Of a DNA stretch of 64,000 nt, positions 41,815 to 50,440 are shown piece after piece. This DNA is from ZYF759 sp046297455 (GTDB lineage: Bacteria; Pseudomonadota; Alphaproteobacteria; Rhizobiales; Rhizobiaceae). Every line of letters starts with the position of its first letter. Position 1 is the stretch's first letter. The position numbers and the translations under genes were made by a program. The notes under the pieces are model-generated. The model was not told the origin of the DNA. It saw nothing but the letters and a program-made list of their open reading frames with translations, and did no database searches. The stretch covers positions 90,530 through 154,529 of the forward strand of contig JBKBIT010000010.1 in the NCBI GenBank assembly GCA_046297455.1. Reading direction: 5' to 3'.

Positions 41815-43056
41815 ATGCCTTCCCCGACCCTGCGCGAAAAACTCGCCATCCTCGCCGACGCCGCCAAATACGATGCTTCCTGCGCCTCGTCGGGCGCGGC
41901 AGGCCGCAATTCGCTGAAGTCGAAGGGTATCGGTTCGACGGAAGGCTCCGGCATCTGCCATTCCTACGCGCCGGACGGGCGCTGCATCTCGCTGCTGAAA
42001 ATCCTGCTGACGAATTTCTGCATCTATGACTGTGCCTATTGCATCAACCGCTCGTCCTCCAACGTGCGCCGCGCCCGCTTCACGGTGGACGAGGTCGTCC
42101 AGCTCACGCTGAATTTCTACAAGCGCAATTATATCGAGGGCCTGTTCCTGTCCTCGGGCGTCATCCGCTCGCCCGACGAGACGATGGCCGAGATGGTCGA
42201 AATCGCGCGGCGACTGCGGGTCGAGCACGGCTTCCAGGGCTACATCCACCTGAAGACGATCCCCGAGGCCTCGCCCGAGCTAATCGAGCAGGCGGGGCTG
42301 CACGCCGACCGGCTGTCGATCAACGTCGAACTGCCGACCGACGAGGGCGTGGAGCAGCTGGCGCCGCAGAAGCGGCCGGCCGTCATCCGCAAGCAGATGG
42401 CGGGTCTGCGCTCCAAGATCGAGGAAAAATCCGAGCCGACGCTGAAGACCCGGCGCCGTATCCGCTTCGCGCCGGGCGGCCAGTCGACCCAGATGATCGT
42501 GGGCGCCGACGCCACGACCGATGCCGACATTCTGGGCACCAGCGCACGGCTTTACGGCAGCTACCGGCTGCGCCGCGTCTACTACTCGGCCTTCTCCCCG
42601 ATCCCGGATGCCTCGGCCGCGCTGCCCGCGATGAAGCCGCCCCTGATGCGCGAGCACCGGCTCTACCAGGCCGACTGGCTGATGCGCTTCTACGGCTTCG
42701 ACCGCGCCGAGATCGTAGCCGGCCGACCGGATGGGATGCTCGATCTAGCCGTTGATCCGAAGCTTTCCTGGGCGCTCGACAATCGCGGCCTGTTCCCGCT
42801 CGACGTCAATCGCGCCTCGCGCGAGATGCTGTTGCGGGTGCCGGGCTTCGGCACGCGCACGGTCGACCGGATTCTCCAGTCGCGGCGCCACCGGCGGCTC
42901 AGGCTGGAGGATGTCGGACGCATCTGCCCGTCGGTGGCCAAGGTGCGGCCCTTCATCGTCGCGGAAGGCTGGTCGCCCGGCCAAAGCCTCGACGGCGAGC
43001 GGCTGCGCGAGCACCTGGCCCCGCCACCCGCGCAGCTCGACCTTTTCGCCGCATGA
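41815..43056 (+). CDS. Putative DNA modification/repair radical SAM protein
   Basis: 413-residue radical SAM enzyme. The [4Fe-4S] motif CX3CX2C is C69, C73 and C76 in NFCIYDCAYCINRS; an N-terminal Cys/Gly-rich part (residues 20-60) precedes it. The C-terminal part has a helix-hairpin-helix DNA-binding element (NRASREMLLRVPGFGTRTVD) that fits DNA work. Such proteins are found next to UdgX-type glycosylases, and their reaction is not established. The ATG sits directly behind a LexA box and the downstream udgX overlaps its stop by four bases. Confidence 0.9.
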   Translation: MPSPTLREKLAILADAAKYDASCASSGAAGRNSLKSKGIGSTEGSGICHSYAPDGRCISLLKILLTNFCIYDCAYCINRSSSNVRRARFTVDEVVQLTLNFYKRNYIEGLFLSSGVIRSPDETMAEMVEIARRLRVEHGFQGYIHLKTIPEASPELIEQAGLHADRLSINVELPTDEGVEQLAPQKRPAVIRKQMAGLRSKIEEKSEPTLKTRRRIRFAPGGQSTQMIVGADATTDADILGTSARLYGSYRLRRVYYSAFSPIPDASAALPAMKPPLMREHRLYQADWLMRFYGFDRAEIVAGRPDGMLDLAVDPKLSWALDNRGLFPLDVNRASREMLLRVPGFGTRTVDRILQSRRHRRLRLEDVGRICPSVAKVRPFIVAEGWSPGQSLDGERLREHLAPPPAQLDLFAA

Positions 43057-44525
43057 AGGCGCATCCCACTCCCGCCCGCCATTCGGTGCGGCTGGCCGGC
43101 CCGGTCGATGTCGACGGCTGGCGCGATGCCGCAAGGCGACTGGTCGCCAACGGCTTTCCCCCGCACGATGTCGACTGGCCGATCGACGGCGCGGGCGACC
43201 TTTTCTCAAGCCCGGCCGACCTGCCGCCGATGCCGACGAAGGCACCAGCTCTCAACGTGCCGCGCGCCTTTCCCGAGCGGGCGGCGACGGTGGCCTGCCA
43301 TTCGGATGCGGACCGCTATGCCTTTCTCTACCGGCTCCTGTGGCGGCTCGCAGCCGAGCCGAAGCTGCTTGAGATCGCATCAGACCCGGACGTTGTGCGG
43401 CTCGTGCGGATGGAAAAGGCAGTGCGCCGCGACTGCCACAAGATGAGGGCCTTCGTGCGTTTCGTGGAGATCGGTGAAGGCGCGGAGGCCCGCTATGTCG
43501 CGTGGTTCGAGCCGGAGCATTTCATCGTCGAGCGGAACGCGCCATTCTTCATGCGCCGCTTCACCGGCATGCGATGGGCGATCCTGACGCCGAAGGGTTC
43601 GGCCGACTGGGACGGCGAGAACCTACTGATCGGACCGCCCGCCAGCCGCGCCGACGCGCCGGGCGAAGACGCCCAGAGCGAACTCTGGCGCACCTATTTC
43701 GCCTCGATCTTCAACCCGGCGAGGCTCAAAGTGAAGGCCATGCAGGCGGAAATGCCGAAGAAATACTGGCGGAACCTGCCCGAGGCCTCGCTCATTCCTG
43801 ATCTCATCAAGGGTGCCGAACGATCGGCAAGGGAGATGATCGACCGCATGCCTACCACCCCTGCCCCGCACCACGCGAAGGTTCAGGAGCGCTACTGGAC
43901 CAAGGCCGAGGACACCGCACAAATCGATGGCGAAGCGGTCACGCTTGCCGAACTCGCCCGCCAGGCCGAGGGCTGCCGCCGCTGCCCGCTCTGGCGCGAG
44001 GCGACGCAGACCGTGTTCGGCGAAGGGCCGGAAGACGCGCGCATCGTCTTCGTGGGCGAGCAGCCGGGCGACCAGGAGGACCTGGCGGGCAAGCCCTTCG
44101 TGGGGCCGGCTGGCCGCCTCTTCGACCAGATTCTTCAGGAGGCCGGCCTCGACCGGCGCATCACCTATGTCACCAATGCGGTGAAGCATTTCAAGTTCGA
44201 GCCGCGCGGCAAGCGCCGCATCCATGCCAAGCCCAATGCAGGCGAGGTGACGGCGTGCAACTGGTGGCTCGGCAACGAATTACGCCTCATCAAGCCGGAT
44301 CTGTCGATCGCGCTCGGTGCCACCGCTGCGCAGGCGCTGCTCGGCCGGGCAGTCCCGGTGACCAAGGAACGCGGTCATATATTGACGCGCGAGGATGGGC
44401 TGAAGGTGTTCGTGACCGTCCACCCGTCCTATCTGCTGCGCCTGCCCGACGAAGCAACGAAGGCGGCCGAACGCGGGCGCTTCCTGGACGACATGCGCAG
44501 GGTGAAGGGGCTGATGGTGGCATGA
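43053..44525 (+). CDS. udgX: UdgX-family uracil-DNA-binding protein with N-terminal DUF4130
   Basis: 490-residue fusion. Residues 1-275 are the radical-SAM-associated DUF4130 domain (CHKMRAFVRFVEI and PKGSADWDGENLLIGP). Residues 285-490 are a uracil-DNA glycosylase fold of the UdgX type: C308 and C311 start the Fe-S site, GEQPGDQED is at 335-343 and KRRIH at 387-391. H391 corresponds to the histidine that forms a covalent bond with uracil-excised DNA in known UdgX, and HPSY at 457-460 is the second active-site loop. C402 is a further Fe-S ligand candidate, with H379 where type 4 enzymes have Cys. A suicidal uracil-repair role is likely. Confidence 0.92.
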   Translation: MKAHPTPARHSVRLAGPVDVDGWRDAARRLVANGFPPHDVDWPIDGAGDLFSSPADLPPMPTKAPALNVPRAFPERAATVACHSDADRYAFLYRLLWRLAAEPKLLEIASDPDVVRLVRMEKAVRRDCHKMRAFVRFVEIGEGAEARYVAWFEPEHFIVERNAPFFMRRFTGMRWAILTPKGSADWDGENLLIGPPASRADAPGEDAQSELWRTYFASIFNPARLKVKAMQAEMPKKYWRNLPEASLIPDLIKGAERSAREMIDRMPTTPAPHHAKVQERYWTKAEDTAQIDGEAVTLAELARQAEGCRRCPLWREATQTVFGEGPEDARIVFVGEQPGDQEDLAGKPFVGPAGRLFDQILQEAGLDRRITYVTNAVKHFKFEPRGKRRIHAKPNAGEVTACNWWLGNELRLIKPDLSIALGATAAQALLGRAVPVTKERGHILTREDGLKVFVTVHPSYLLRLPDEATKAAERGRFLDDMRRVKGLMVA

Positions 44526-44586
44526 GGCCCAGCTTCCGCAGAAACCACGTGCTGTGCTGTCCTAAGCTTCACGAAAGGTGTTCAGC

Positions 44587-44796
44587 ATGACGGCACGCAC
44601 CATTAGCAAGATCATCTGCCGCGATCCCGAGATCATGGGCGGCCGCCCGGTTTTCCGCGGAACCCGTGTGCCGATCGATGTCGTGTTCGACAATCTGGCG
44701 GATGGCATGTCGTTGGACGAGATACTGCGGGAGTACCCGACACTGGAGCGGGACGACGTGGTTTGCCTGTTGCATGAAGCTGAAACCCGCCACTAA
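44587..44796 (+). CDS. DUF433-family antitoxin-like protein (orphan)
   Basis: 69-residue DUF433 protein with the family core CRDPEIMGGRPVFRGTRVPI and the C-terminal ILREYPTLERDDVVCLL. DUF433 proteins usually act as VapB-like antitoxins paired with a PIN-like (DUF5615) toxin. No such toxin lies on either side: upstream is udgX, downstream the convergent glycerate kinase, overlapping by four bases. The ATG has AAAGGTG upstream. It is likely a leftover of a toxin-antitoxin pair or works alone. Confidence 0.82.
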   Translation: MTARTISKIICRDPEIMGGRPVFRGTRVPIDVVFDNLADGMSLDEILREYPTLERDDVVCLLHEAETRH

Positions 44797-46064
44797 ACGA
44801 CCAGCACCGCCCTCAGATCGTTGACATTGGTGCCCGTCGGCCCCGGCACGAAGAGGTCCCCGATGGCACGGAATGCCGTCCAGGCATCGTGCCGGGCAAG
44901 CAGGGCGCGCGGGTCTAGGCCGGCGGCGCGGAGGCGGGCGGCCGAGGTGGCGTCGGCGAAGGCGCCGGCATTGTCCTCGGAACCGTCGACGCCGTCCGTG
45001 TCGGCGGCGAAGGCATGGATGCCCTCGATGCCGTCTATGGAAAGCGCGAAAGCGAGCAGGAATTCGGTGTTGCGGCCGCCCTTGCCGCCCTTTTCGCGGA
45101 TCGTCACCGTCGTCTCGCCACCGGACAGAAGAAGCACCGGCTTTCGGAACGGCCGGTTGCGGGTCGCGATCTCGCGCGCGATGGCGGCGTGGACGGATGC
45201 CACCTCGCGTGCCTCGCCTTCCATGGCGTCCGACAGGATGACGGCCTCGATGCCCTGGCGCCGGGCCTCTTCGGCCGCAGCTTCGAGCGACACGGCGGCG
45301 GAGGCGACGATGTGGATGTCGTTGCCGGCAAAGCGCGGATCGGCGGGGTTCGGCGCATCGGCTGCCGGCGAGGAGAGATGGCGCATAGCGGCTACCGGCA
45401 GCTTCATGCCATAGGCTTCGACGATGGCGGCAGCGTCCTGGCGCGTGGCCGCATCGGGCACGGTCGGCCCGGAGGCGACGAAGGCGGGGTTGTCGCCCGG
45501 AATGTCGGAGACGATCAGCGAGACGACGCGCGCGGGATGCGCGTAGAGTGCAAGCCGGCCGCCCTTGATGCGCGACAGATGCTTGCGCAGCGTATTCATG
45601 GCCGAAATCGGCGCACCGGAGGCAAGCAGCGCCTCATTGACCGCGATCTCGTCTTCCAAAGTCATGCCCTCGGGCGGGGCCGGCAGGAGCGCGGAGCCGC
45701 CGCCGGAGATGAGCGCGACCACGAGATCATCTTCGGTGAGGCCCTCCACCGCGTCGAACAGGCGGCGGGAGGCTTCAAGCCCGGCTTGATCCGGCACCGG
45801 GTGGGCGGCCTCCAGAATCTCGATGCGCTGGCAGGGCGTGGCGTAGCCGTAGCGTGTCACGACGACGCCCTCGAGCGGCGCCTCCCAGGCCTTTTCGAAG
45901 GCGCGCGCCATCTGTGCCGACCCCTTGCCCGCGCCGATGACGATGGTGCGGCCCCCGGGTTTATCGGGCAGGAAATTGCGGATGGTGCGCTCGGGATCGG
46001 CGGCAGCGACGGCGGCGGAAAAAAGGGATGTGAAGAGGGCGCGGGGGTTGGCGGTCACAGGCAT
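44793..46064 (-). CDS. Glycerate 2-kinase (MOFRL/DUF4147 family)
   Basis: 423-residue class II glycerate kinase. The N-terminal DUF4147 domain has TIVIGAGKGSAQMARAFEKA and LVVALISGGGSALLPAPPEG; the C-terminal MOFRL domain has LLSGGETTVTIREKGGKGGR and AFAADTDGVDGSEDNAGA. It phosphorylates D-glycerate to 2-phosphoglycerate. Located next to guanine deaminase at the edge of a purine-degradation island, it could take up carbon from glyoxylate after conversion to tartronate semialdehyde and glycerate (inference). The ATG at 46064 has AGGAAAGG upstream. Confidence 0.92.
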   Translation of the reverse strand: MPVTANPRALFTSLFSAAVAAADPERTIRNFLPDKPGGRTIVIGAGKGSAQMARAFEKAWEAPLEGVVVTRYGYATPCQRIEILEAAHPVPDQAGLEASRRLFDAVEGLTEDDLVVALISGGGSALLPAPPEGMTLEDEIAVNEALLASGAPISAMNTLRKHLSRIKGGRLALYAHPARVVSLIVSDIPGDNPAFVASGPTVPDAATRQDAAAIVEAYGMKLPVAAMRHLSSPAADAPNPADPRFAGNDIHIVASAAVSLEAAAEEARRQGIEAVILSDAMEGEAREVASVHAAIAREIATRNRPFRKPVLLLSGGETTVTIREKGGKGGRNTEFLLAFALSIDGIEGIHAFAADTDGVDGSEDNAGAFADATSAARLRAAGLDPRALLARHDAWTAFRAIGDLFVPGPTGTNVNDLRAVLVV

Positions 46065-46096
46065 GGCGCCTTTCCTGCAAGCCACGGTACCCTATG

Positions 46097-46256
46097 GCGC
46101 CCCCCTCTGGCTTGCCAGCCATCTCCCCCACGAGGGGGGAGATAGGTAGCGGCGATGTCGCCGCCCCTTCTCCGATTTGGGTGATTGGCGAAAGGTGTCG
46201 CGACGTCCGATCCCCCCCCTTGAGGGGGAGATGGCTGGCAAGCCAGAGGGGGGCGC
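46097..46256. repeat. 33-bp perfect inverted repeat flanking a 94-bp spacer
   Basis: The arm at 46097-46129 (GCGCCCCCCTCTGGCTTG, then CCAGCCATCTCCCCC) is matched exactly in inverse at 46224-46256. Each arm is itself partly palindromic (CTGGCTTGCCAG), and each is followed inwards by a C/G-run hairpin of the type TCCCCC-ACGA-GGGGGGA. Elements of this kind recur between genes in Mesorhizobium-like genomes as I recall. It fills the gap between gckA and guaD and could fold in RNA; no open frame is present. Confidence 0.7.
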
Positions 46257-46288
46257 GAAGGGGCGTGGCCTTTCAGCATGAACCCTAC

Positions 46289-47599
46289 CTACAGCCCAGC
46301 CTTCGCCGCCTTGCCCGCGACATAGGTCTCGACAACCGCCCGATCATCACCCAGCGTCTGCAGCAGGAAGAGTTCTTCCGCCAGCGTCTCGATGCGCTCC
46401 ATGCGCAGCTTCATGTTGGGCGTAGCGGCGGAATCGAGCACCACGAGATCGGCGTTGGTGCCGGGCTCCAGCGTGCCGATGCGACGGTCGAGCGAAAGCG
46501 CCTCGGCATTGCCGCGCGTGATCTGCCAGAAAGAGGAGAGCGGGTCGATCTTCTCGCCCAGAAGCGCGATGATCTTGTAGCCCTCGTCCATGGTGCGCAG
46601 CATCGAATAGTTGGTGCCGCCGCCGACATCGGTCGCCGCCGCCACGCGCAGCTTCTTGTCGCGCTTGCGGTAGCGCTGCCAGTCGAAGAGGCCGGAGCCG
46701 AGGAAGAGATTCGAGGTCGGGCAGAAGACGGGCACCGAGCCGGATTCCGACAGCGCGTCAGCCTCACGCTCGGACAGGTGGATGCAGTGGCCAAAAAGCG
46801 CCTTGTCGCCGAGAAGGCCGTAGCGCGCGTAGATGTCGGTATAGTCCTTTGCCTCCGGATAGAGGCTGCAGGCAAGCTCGATCTCGGCACGGTTTTCCGA
46901 CAGATGGGTCTGCATGTGGAGGTCTGGATGTTCGCGCATCAACGCGCCGGCCATCTCCATCTGCGCGTGCGAGGAGGTGATGGCAAAGCGGGGCGAGACG
47001 ACGTAGTTGAGCCGCCCCTTGCCGTGCCATCTGGCGATCAGCGCCTTGGTCTCGTCATAGGAGGATTGTGGCGTGTCGCGAAGACCGTTGGGCGCGTTGC
47101 GGTCCATCATCACCTTGCCGGCGAGCACCAGCATGTCGCGCGCAAGCGCTTCGGAAAACAGGGCGTCGGCGCTCTGTGGATGCACCGTGCAATAGGCGGC
47201 GACGGTCGTCGTGCCGTGGCGGATCAGCTCGTCGAGAAAGTGTTTCGCGATGCGCGCGGCGTGGTCCGGGTCGGAAAAGCGCGTTTCTTCGGGAAAGGTG
47301 TAGTTGTTGAGCCAGTCGAGCAGTTCGGCCCCGAAGCTCGCGATGACCTGCATCTGGGGCATGTGGGCGTGGGCGTCGACAAAGCCCGGCAGGATCAGAT
47401 GCGGGCGGTGGTCGATCACATCCAGGCCCCTGCCCTCGCCCTGCGACAGCGAGGCGTAATCGCCGATCGCCGCGATCTTGCCGTCCCGGATGAGGAGCGC
47501 GCCCTCCTCCTCATAGCGGAAGGCGGCGTGGTCGTCGACGCCTGTCGGCGCACGCAGGAAGGTGAGGAGACGACCGCGGAGGAGATAGGGCACGGTCAT
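46289..47599 (-). CDS. guaD: Guanine deaminase
   Basis: 436-residue amidohydrolase that converts guanine to xanthine and ammonia. Metal ligands are in GFVDAHAHMPQMQVIASFG, with further motifs LDWLNNYTFPEETRFSD, HLSENRAEIELACSLYPEA and HCIHLSEREADALSES. This is the standard PMQTGD-free bacterial GuaD pattern with the conserved zinc HxH and later His and Asp. It feeds xanthine to the xanthine dehydrogenase encoded further right. ATG 47599. A repeat region separates it from the urate oxidase gene behind it on the same strand. Confidence 0.93.
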   Translation of the reverse strand: MTVPYLLRGRLLTFLRAPTGVDDHAAFRYEEEGALLIRDGKIAAIGDYASLSQGEGRGLDVIDHRPHLILPGFVDAHAHMPQMQVIASFGAELLDWLNNYTFPEETRFSDPDHAARIAKHFLDELIRHGTTTVAAYCTVHPQSADALFSEALARDMLVLAGKVMMDRNAPNGLRDTPQSSYDETKALIARWHGKGRLNYVVSPRFAITSSHAQMEMAGALMREHPDLHMQTHLSENRAEIELACSLYPEAKDYTDIYARYGLLGDKALFGHCIHLSEREADALSESGSVPVFCPTSNLFLGSGLFDWQRYRKRDKKLRVAAATDVGGGTNYSMLRTMDEGYKIIALLGEKIDPLSSFWQITRGNAEALSLDRRIGTLEPGTNADLVVLDSAATPNMKLRMERIETLAEELFLLQTLGDDRAVVETYVAGKAAKAGL

Positions 47600-47622
47600 G
47601 AGGACTCACCATGGACGGCTGG

Positions 47623-47792
47623 CGCCCCCTCCACCGCCTTCGGCGGTCCCCCTCCCCCGTAAACGGGGGAGGATCGAGGTTGAGCCCGTCTGCGCCGCCA
47701 AATCCTCCCCTGCGAAGCGGGGGGGCCGAAGGACGGGCGAGACAAGTGGCTCGCCCCGGCAAGGGACCATGCGAAGCACGGTGGAGGGGGCG
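47623..47792. repeat. Intergenic repeat with 14-bp inverted ends
   Basis: CGCCCCCTCCACCG at 47623-47636 is matched in inverse by CGGTGGAGGGGGCG at 47779-47792. Inside are two further C/G-run hairpins (CCTCCCCCGTAAACGGGGGAGG near 47650 and a TCCTCCCC...GGGGGG pair near 47700). No open frame is likely in it; it occupies almost the whole guaD-puuD gap. It is probably another rhizobial palindromic repeat, different from the 46097 element. Confidence 0.65.
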
Positions 47793-47804
47793 AAAAATCC
47801 AACC

Positions 47805-49025
47805 TCATCGCGCTCTCGCTTCCTCGAACCACATTGCCAACAACGCCCTCTCCTCACGCGTCATGTGGGTGAGGTTACCCGGCGGCATGGCGTGGCTGCG
47901 CGCGGCCTGCAGGTAGATCTCGTGGGCGCGTTCGGCGATGATCTCGTCCGTATCCAGCAGGACACCCTTCGGCGCGACATGGATGCCCTCCCAGGCGGGT
48001 TCGGCCGCATGGCACATGGCGCAGCGCCCCATCACCGTGTCGCGGGCAGCGACAAAATGGGTCGACGCCATGAAGCGTTCGGCATTGGCCGAGGCACGGT
48101 GCTCGCCGGTCAGGACCGAGGGCGCGGTCGACAGCCAGGCGATGATCAGGAACAGGACAACGGACGCACCCCAGGTCCAGTGCGGCTTACCCTTCCTGGC
48201 ATGCATCGAGTTGAAATAGTGCCGGATCAGCACGCCGATGATGAATATCAGCGAGGCGATCACCCAGTTGAACTCGGTCGCGAAGGCCAGCGGGTAGTGG
48301 TTCGACAGCATCAGGAAGATGACGGGCAGCGTCAGGTAATTGTTGTGCAGCGAGCGCGTCTTGGCGATGCGGCCATATTTGGGATCGGGCGTGCGGCCGG
48401 CCTTGAGGTCGGCGACCACGATCTTCTGGTTGGGGATGATGATCAGGAAGACATTGGCCGTCATGATCGTGGCGGTGAACGCGCCCAGATGCAGGAAGGC
48501 GGCGCGACCGGTGAAGAGCTGCGTGAAACCCCAGGCCATGAAGACCAGCACCGCGAAGAGCACGATCATCAGAAGATTGTCGTTCTGGCCGAGCGGCGAC
48601 TTGCACAGCTGGTCGTAGACCAGCCAGCCGATGCCGAGCGTGGCAAGCGAGATAAGGATACCGACCGGCGCCGACACATCGAGCACGTTGCGGTCGATCA
48701 GATAGAGGTCGGCGCCGGCATAATAGATGATGGCGAGCAGCGCGAAGCCGGACAGCCAGGTGGCGTAGGACTCCCATTTGAACCAGGTCAGGTGTTCGGG
48801 CATGCGCGCCGGCGCGACCAGATATTTCTGCACGTGGTAGAATCCGCCGCCATGGACCTGCCATTCCTCGCCATGCACGCCCTCGGGCATGCCAGGCCGC
48901 TTCACCAGCCCCAGGTCGAGTGCGATGAAATAGAAAGATGAGCCGATCCACGCGATGGCGGTGACGACGTGCAGCCAGCGCACGGCGAAATTGACCCAGT
49001 CCCAGAGAATCGTGAATTCGTACAT
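47805..49025 (-). CDS. puuD: Membrane-bound urate oxidase (cytochrome c-linked PuuD)
   Basis: 406-residue protein oxidising urate to 5-hydroxyisourate. The N-terminal about 300 residues contain eight to nine membrane helices (starting WDWVNFAVRWLHVVTAIAWI, with HGGGFYHVQKYLVAP). The C-terminal soluble domain has the heme motif CAMCH in MGRCAMCHAAEP, a cytochrome c-like domain that passes electrons to the respiratory chain. This type replaces soluble uricase in many rhizobia. It is divergent from a LysR regulator gene, a likely local regulator. Confidence 0.93.
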   Translation of the reverse strand: MYEFTILWDWVNFAVRWLHVVTAIAWIGSSFYFIALDLGLVKRPGMPEGVHGEEWQVHGGGFYHVQKYLVAPARMPEHLTWFKWESYATWLSGFALLAIIYYAGADLYLIDRNVLDVSAPVGILISLATLGIGWLVYDQLCKSPLGQNDNLLMIVLFAVLVFMAWGFTQLFTGRAAFLHLGAFTATIMTANVFLIIIPNQKIVVADLKAGRTPDPKYGRIAKTRSLHNNYLTLPVIFLMLSNHYPLAFATEFNWVIASLIFIIGVLIRHYFNSMHARKGKPHWTWGASVVLFLIIAWLSTAPSVLTGEHRASANAERFMASTHFVAARDTVMGRCAMCHAAEPAWEGIHVAPKGVLLDTDEIIAERAHEIYLQAARSHAMPPGNLTHMTREERALLAMWFEEARAR

Positions 49026-49157
49026 GGCGCGCCTGTCGGTTGGTCAGGCGAGATTACGGCTTCGCCGCCAAAGCGGAAGGGGAAAGGTCGCCGATTACTT
49101 TCAAAAAAAACATGAAAATGATAGCCGACCAAATCCGTTTGGGGCTAAGTCGCCAGC

Positions 49158-50078
49158 ATGGCCTATCTCGACAATATCGCGGTCTTCGTCCGCGTCGTGG
49201 AACTGGGGAACCTGTCGGCGGCAGGCCGCGACATGCGCATTTCGCCGGCAGTCGCCTCAAACCGCATCAAGGAACTGGAAAAACATCTCGGCGTGCGGCT
49301 GTTCAACCGCACCACGCGCCAGCTGATGCCCACCGAGCACGGCCGCGCCTTCTATGACGGCGCCAAGAAGGTGCTGGATTCGGTCGCCGAGGCAGAGGCT
49401 GCCGTGGCGGCGATCTCCGGTCAGCCGCGCGGCACGATCAGGGTGACGGCGCCGCTCGGCATGGGGCGCCGGCTGATCGCCTCCGGCATCCCCGAATTCC
49501 GCGACCGCTATCCGGACATCGAGGTCAGGCTGCGCCTGTCGGACCACAATGTCGACATCATGCGCGAGGGCATCGACGTCGCCTTCCGGCTCGGGCTGCT
49601 GGAGGATTCCAGCCTCAAGCGGCGCGGCATCATGGAGTGCGAGCGCGTGCTGGTCGCCGCTCCCGCCTATCTGGAGAAGCGCAGCGAGCCTGCCGGTCCC
49701 GACCAGCTGGTCAGCGATCGCCACGACTGCCTGATGCTGCGTTTTCCCGGCGCCCGAGAGCATTACTGGATGCTGAACACACCCGATGGGCCAAGAAAAT
49801 TCGAGGTCTCCGGGCCTTTGGATTCCGACGATGGCGACGTACTTACCGGCTGGGCGCTGGCCGGGCGCGGGATCGTCAACAAGCCGCGTTTCGACGTCGA
49901 ACCCTTCATCCGCGACGGGCGGTTGAAGATCGTTCTGTCCGATTACCCGCCCTTGCCGGCACAACTGGCTGCCGTCTACCCGCACAAGAACTACCAGGAT
50001 CCCAAGGTCCGGCTTTTGCTCGACTTCATGGCGGAACGCTGCCAGCGCATGATCCGCGAGATCATGGCAGGGCGATAG
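49158..50078 (+). CDS. LysR-family transcriptional regulator
   Basis: 306-residue LysR-type regulator. The N-terminal winged helix has YLDNIAVFVRVVELGNLSAA and VASNRIKELEKHLGVRLFNR; the C-terminal effector domain follows from about residue 90. The gene is divergent from puuD, with 132 bases between them, the classic LysR arrangement for controlling the neighbour. It may sense a purine or a urate-derived compound. A short T/A-rich stretch near 49100-49140 likely holds the overlapping promoters. Confidence 0.88.
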   Translation: MAYLDNIAVFVRVVELGNLSAAGRDMRISPAVASNRIKELEKHLGVRLFNRTTRQLMPTEHGRAFYDGAKKVLDSVAEAEAAVAAISGQPRGTIRVTAPLGMGRRLIASGIPEFRDRYPDIEVRLRLSDHNVDIMREGIDVAFRLGLLEDSSLKRRGIMECERVLVAAPAYLEKRSEPAGPDQLVSDRHDCLMLRFPGAREHYWMLNTPDGPRKFEVSGPLDSDDGDVLTGWALAGRGIVNKPRFDVEPFIRDGRLKIVLSDYPPLPAQLAAVYPHKNYQDPKVRLLLDFMAERCQRMIREIMAGR

Positions 50079-50170
50079 GCATTACGTCTTCTGGCCATGC
50101 CAACAAATCAGATGGCGCCGGGTTTCACGAAAACCTATTGTAGGCTCAGTCTGTCGCACCGAGGCCCACC

Positions 50171-50440
50171 ATGCCACTGCTCTTCCTCCGGTCCTTCCTC
50201 TTCGCGCTGTTTGGGCTGATCGTGGTTCCCATTGTCGCCTTCTTCGGCGTCCTGGCCCTTGCCTATGCGGCGGGCGGATGCGGACCGGGAGACGCGGGCG
50301 GCTGCCAGATGGGCGCCGCAGGCTTCGCCATAGCGTCCGCGATCCCTGGTTTTGCGATCTTCTTCTTCGTCACGCTGATCCGCGGCCTGATGAGGCGGAA
50401 AGTGCACGCAACAGCTCCGCCGCCACCAGAGCCGCAATGA
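50171..50440 (+). CDS. Small two-helix membrane protein, 89 aa
   Basis: Hypothetical protein with two hydrophobic segments (about residues 8-37 and 52-76) joined by a Cys/Gly-rich loop GGCGPGDAGGCQMGA. The C-terminus is Ala/Pro-rich and basic (RRKVHATAPPPPEPQ). I recognise no family. Its last 71 bases overlap the end of xdhC on the other strand, an unusually long convergent overlap. The coding call rests on clear codon periodicity and membrane helices. No function is suggested. Confidence 0.6.
   Translation: MPLLFLRSFLFALFGLIVVPIVAFFGVLALAYAAGGCGPGDAGGCQMGAAGFAIASAIPGFAIFFFVTLIRGLMRRKVHATAPPPPEPQ

Noticed and set aside
44569..44793. Minus-strand frame opposite the DUF433 gene as its missing toxin
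   Set aside because: No PIN-like acidic residues or fold pattern; it is the mirror frame of the DUF433 gene.
46097..46256. CRISPR-like repeat pair
   Set aside because: Only two inverted copies with one spacer and no cas genes; it is a palindromic intergenic repeat.
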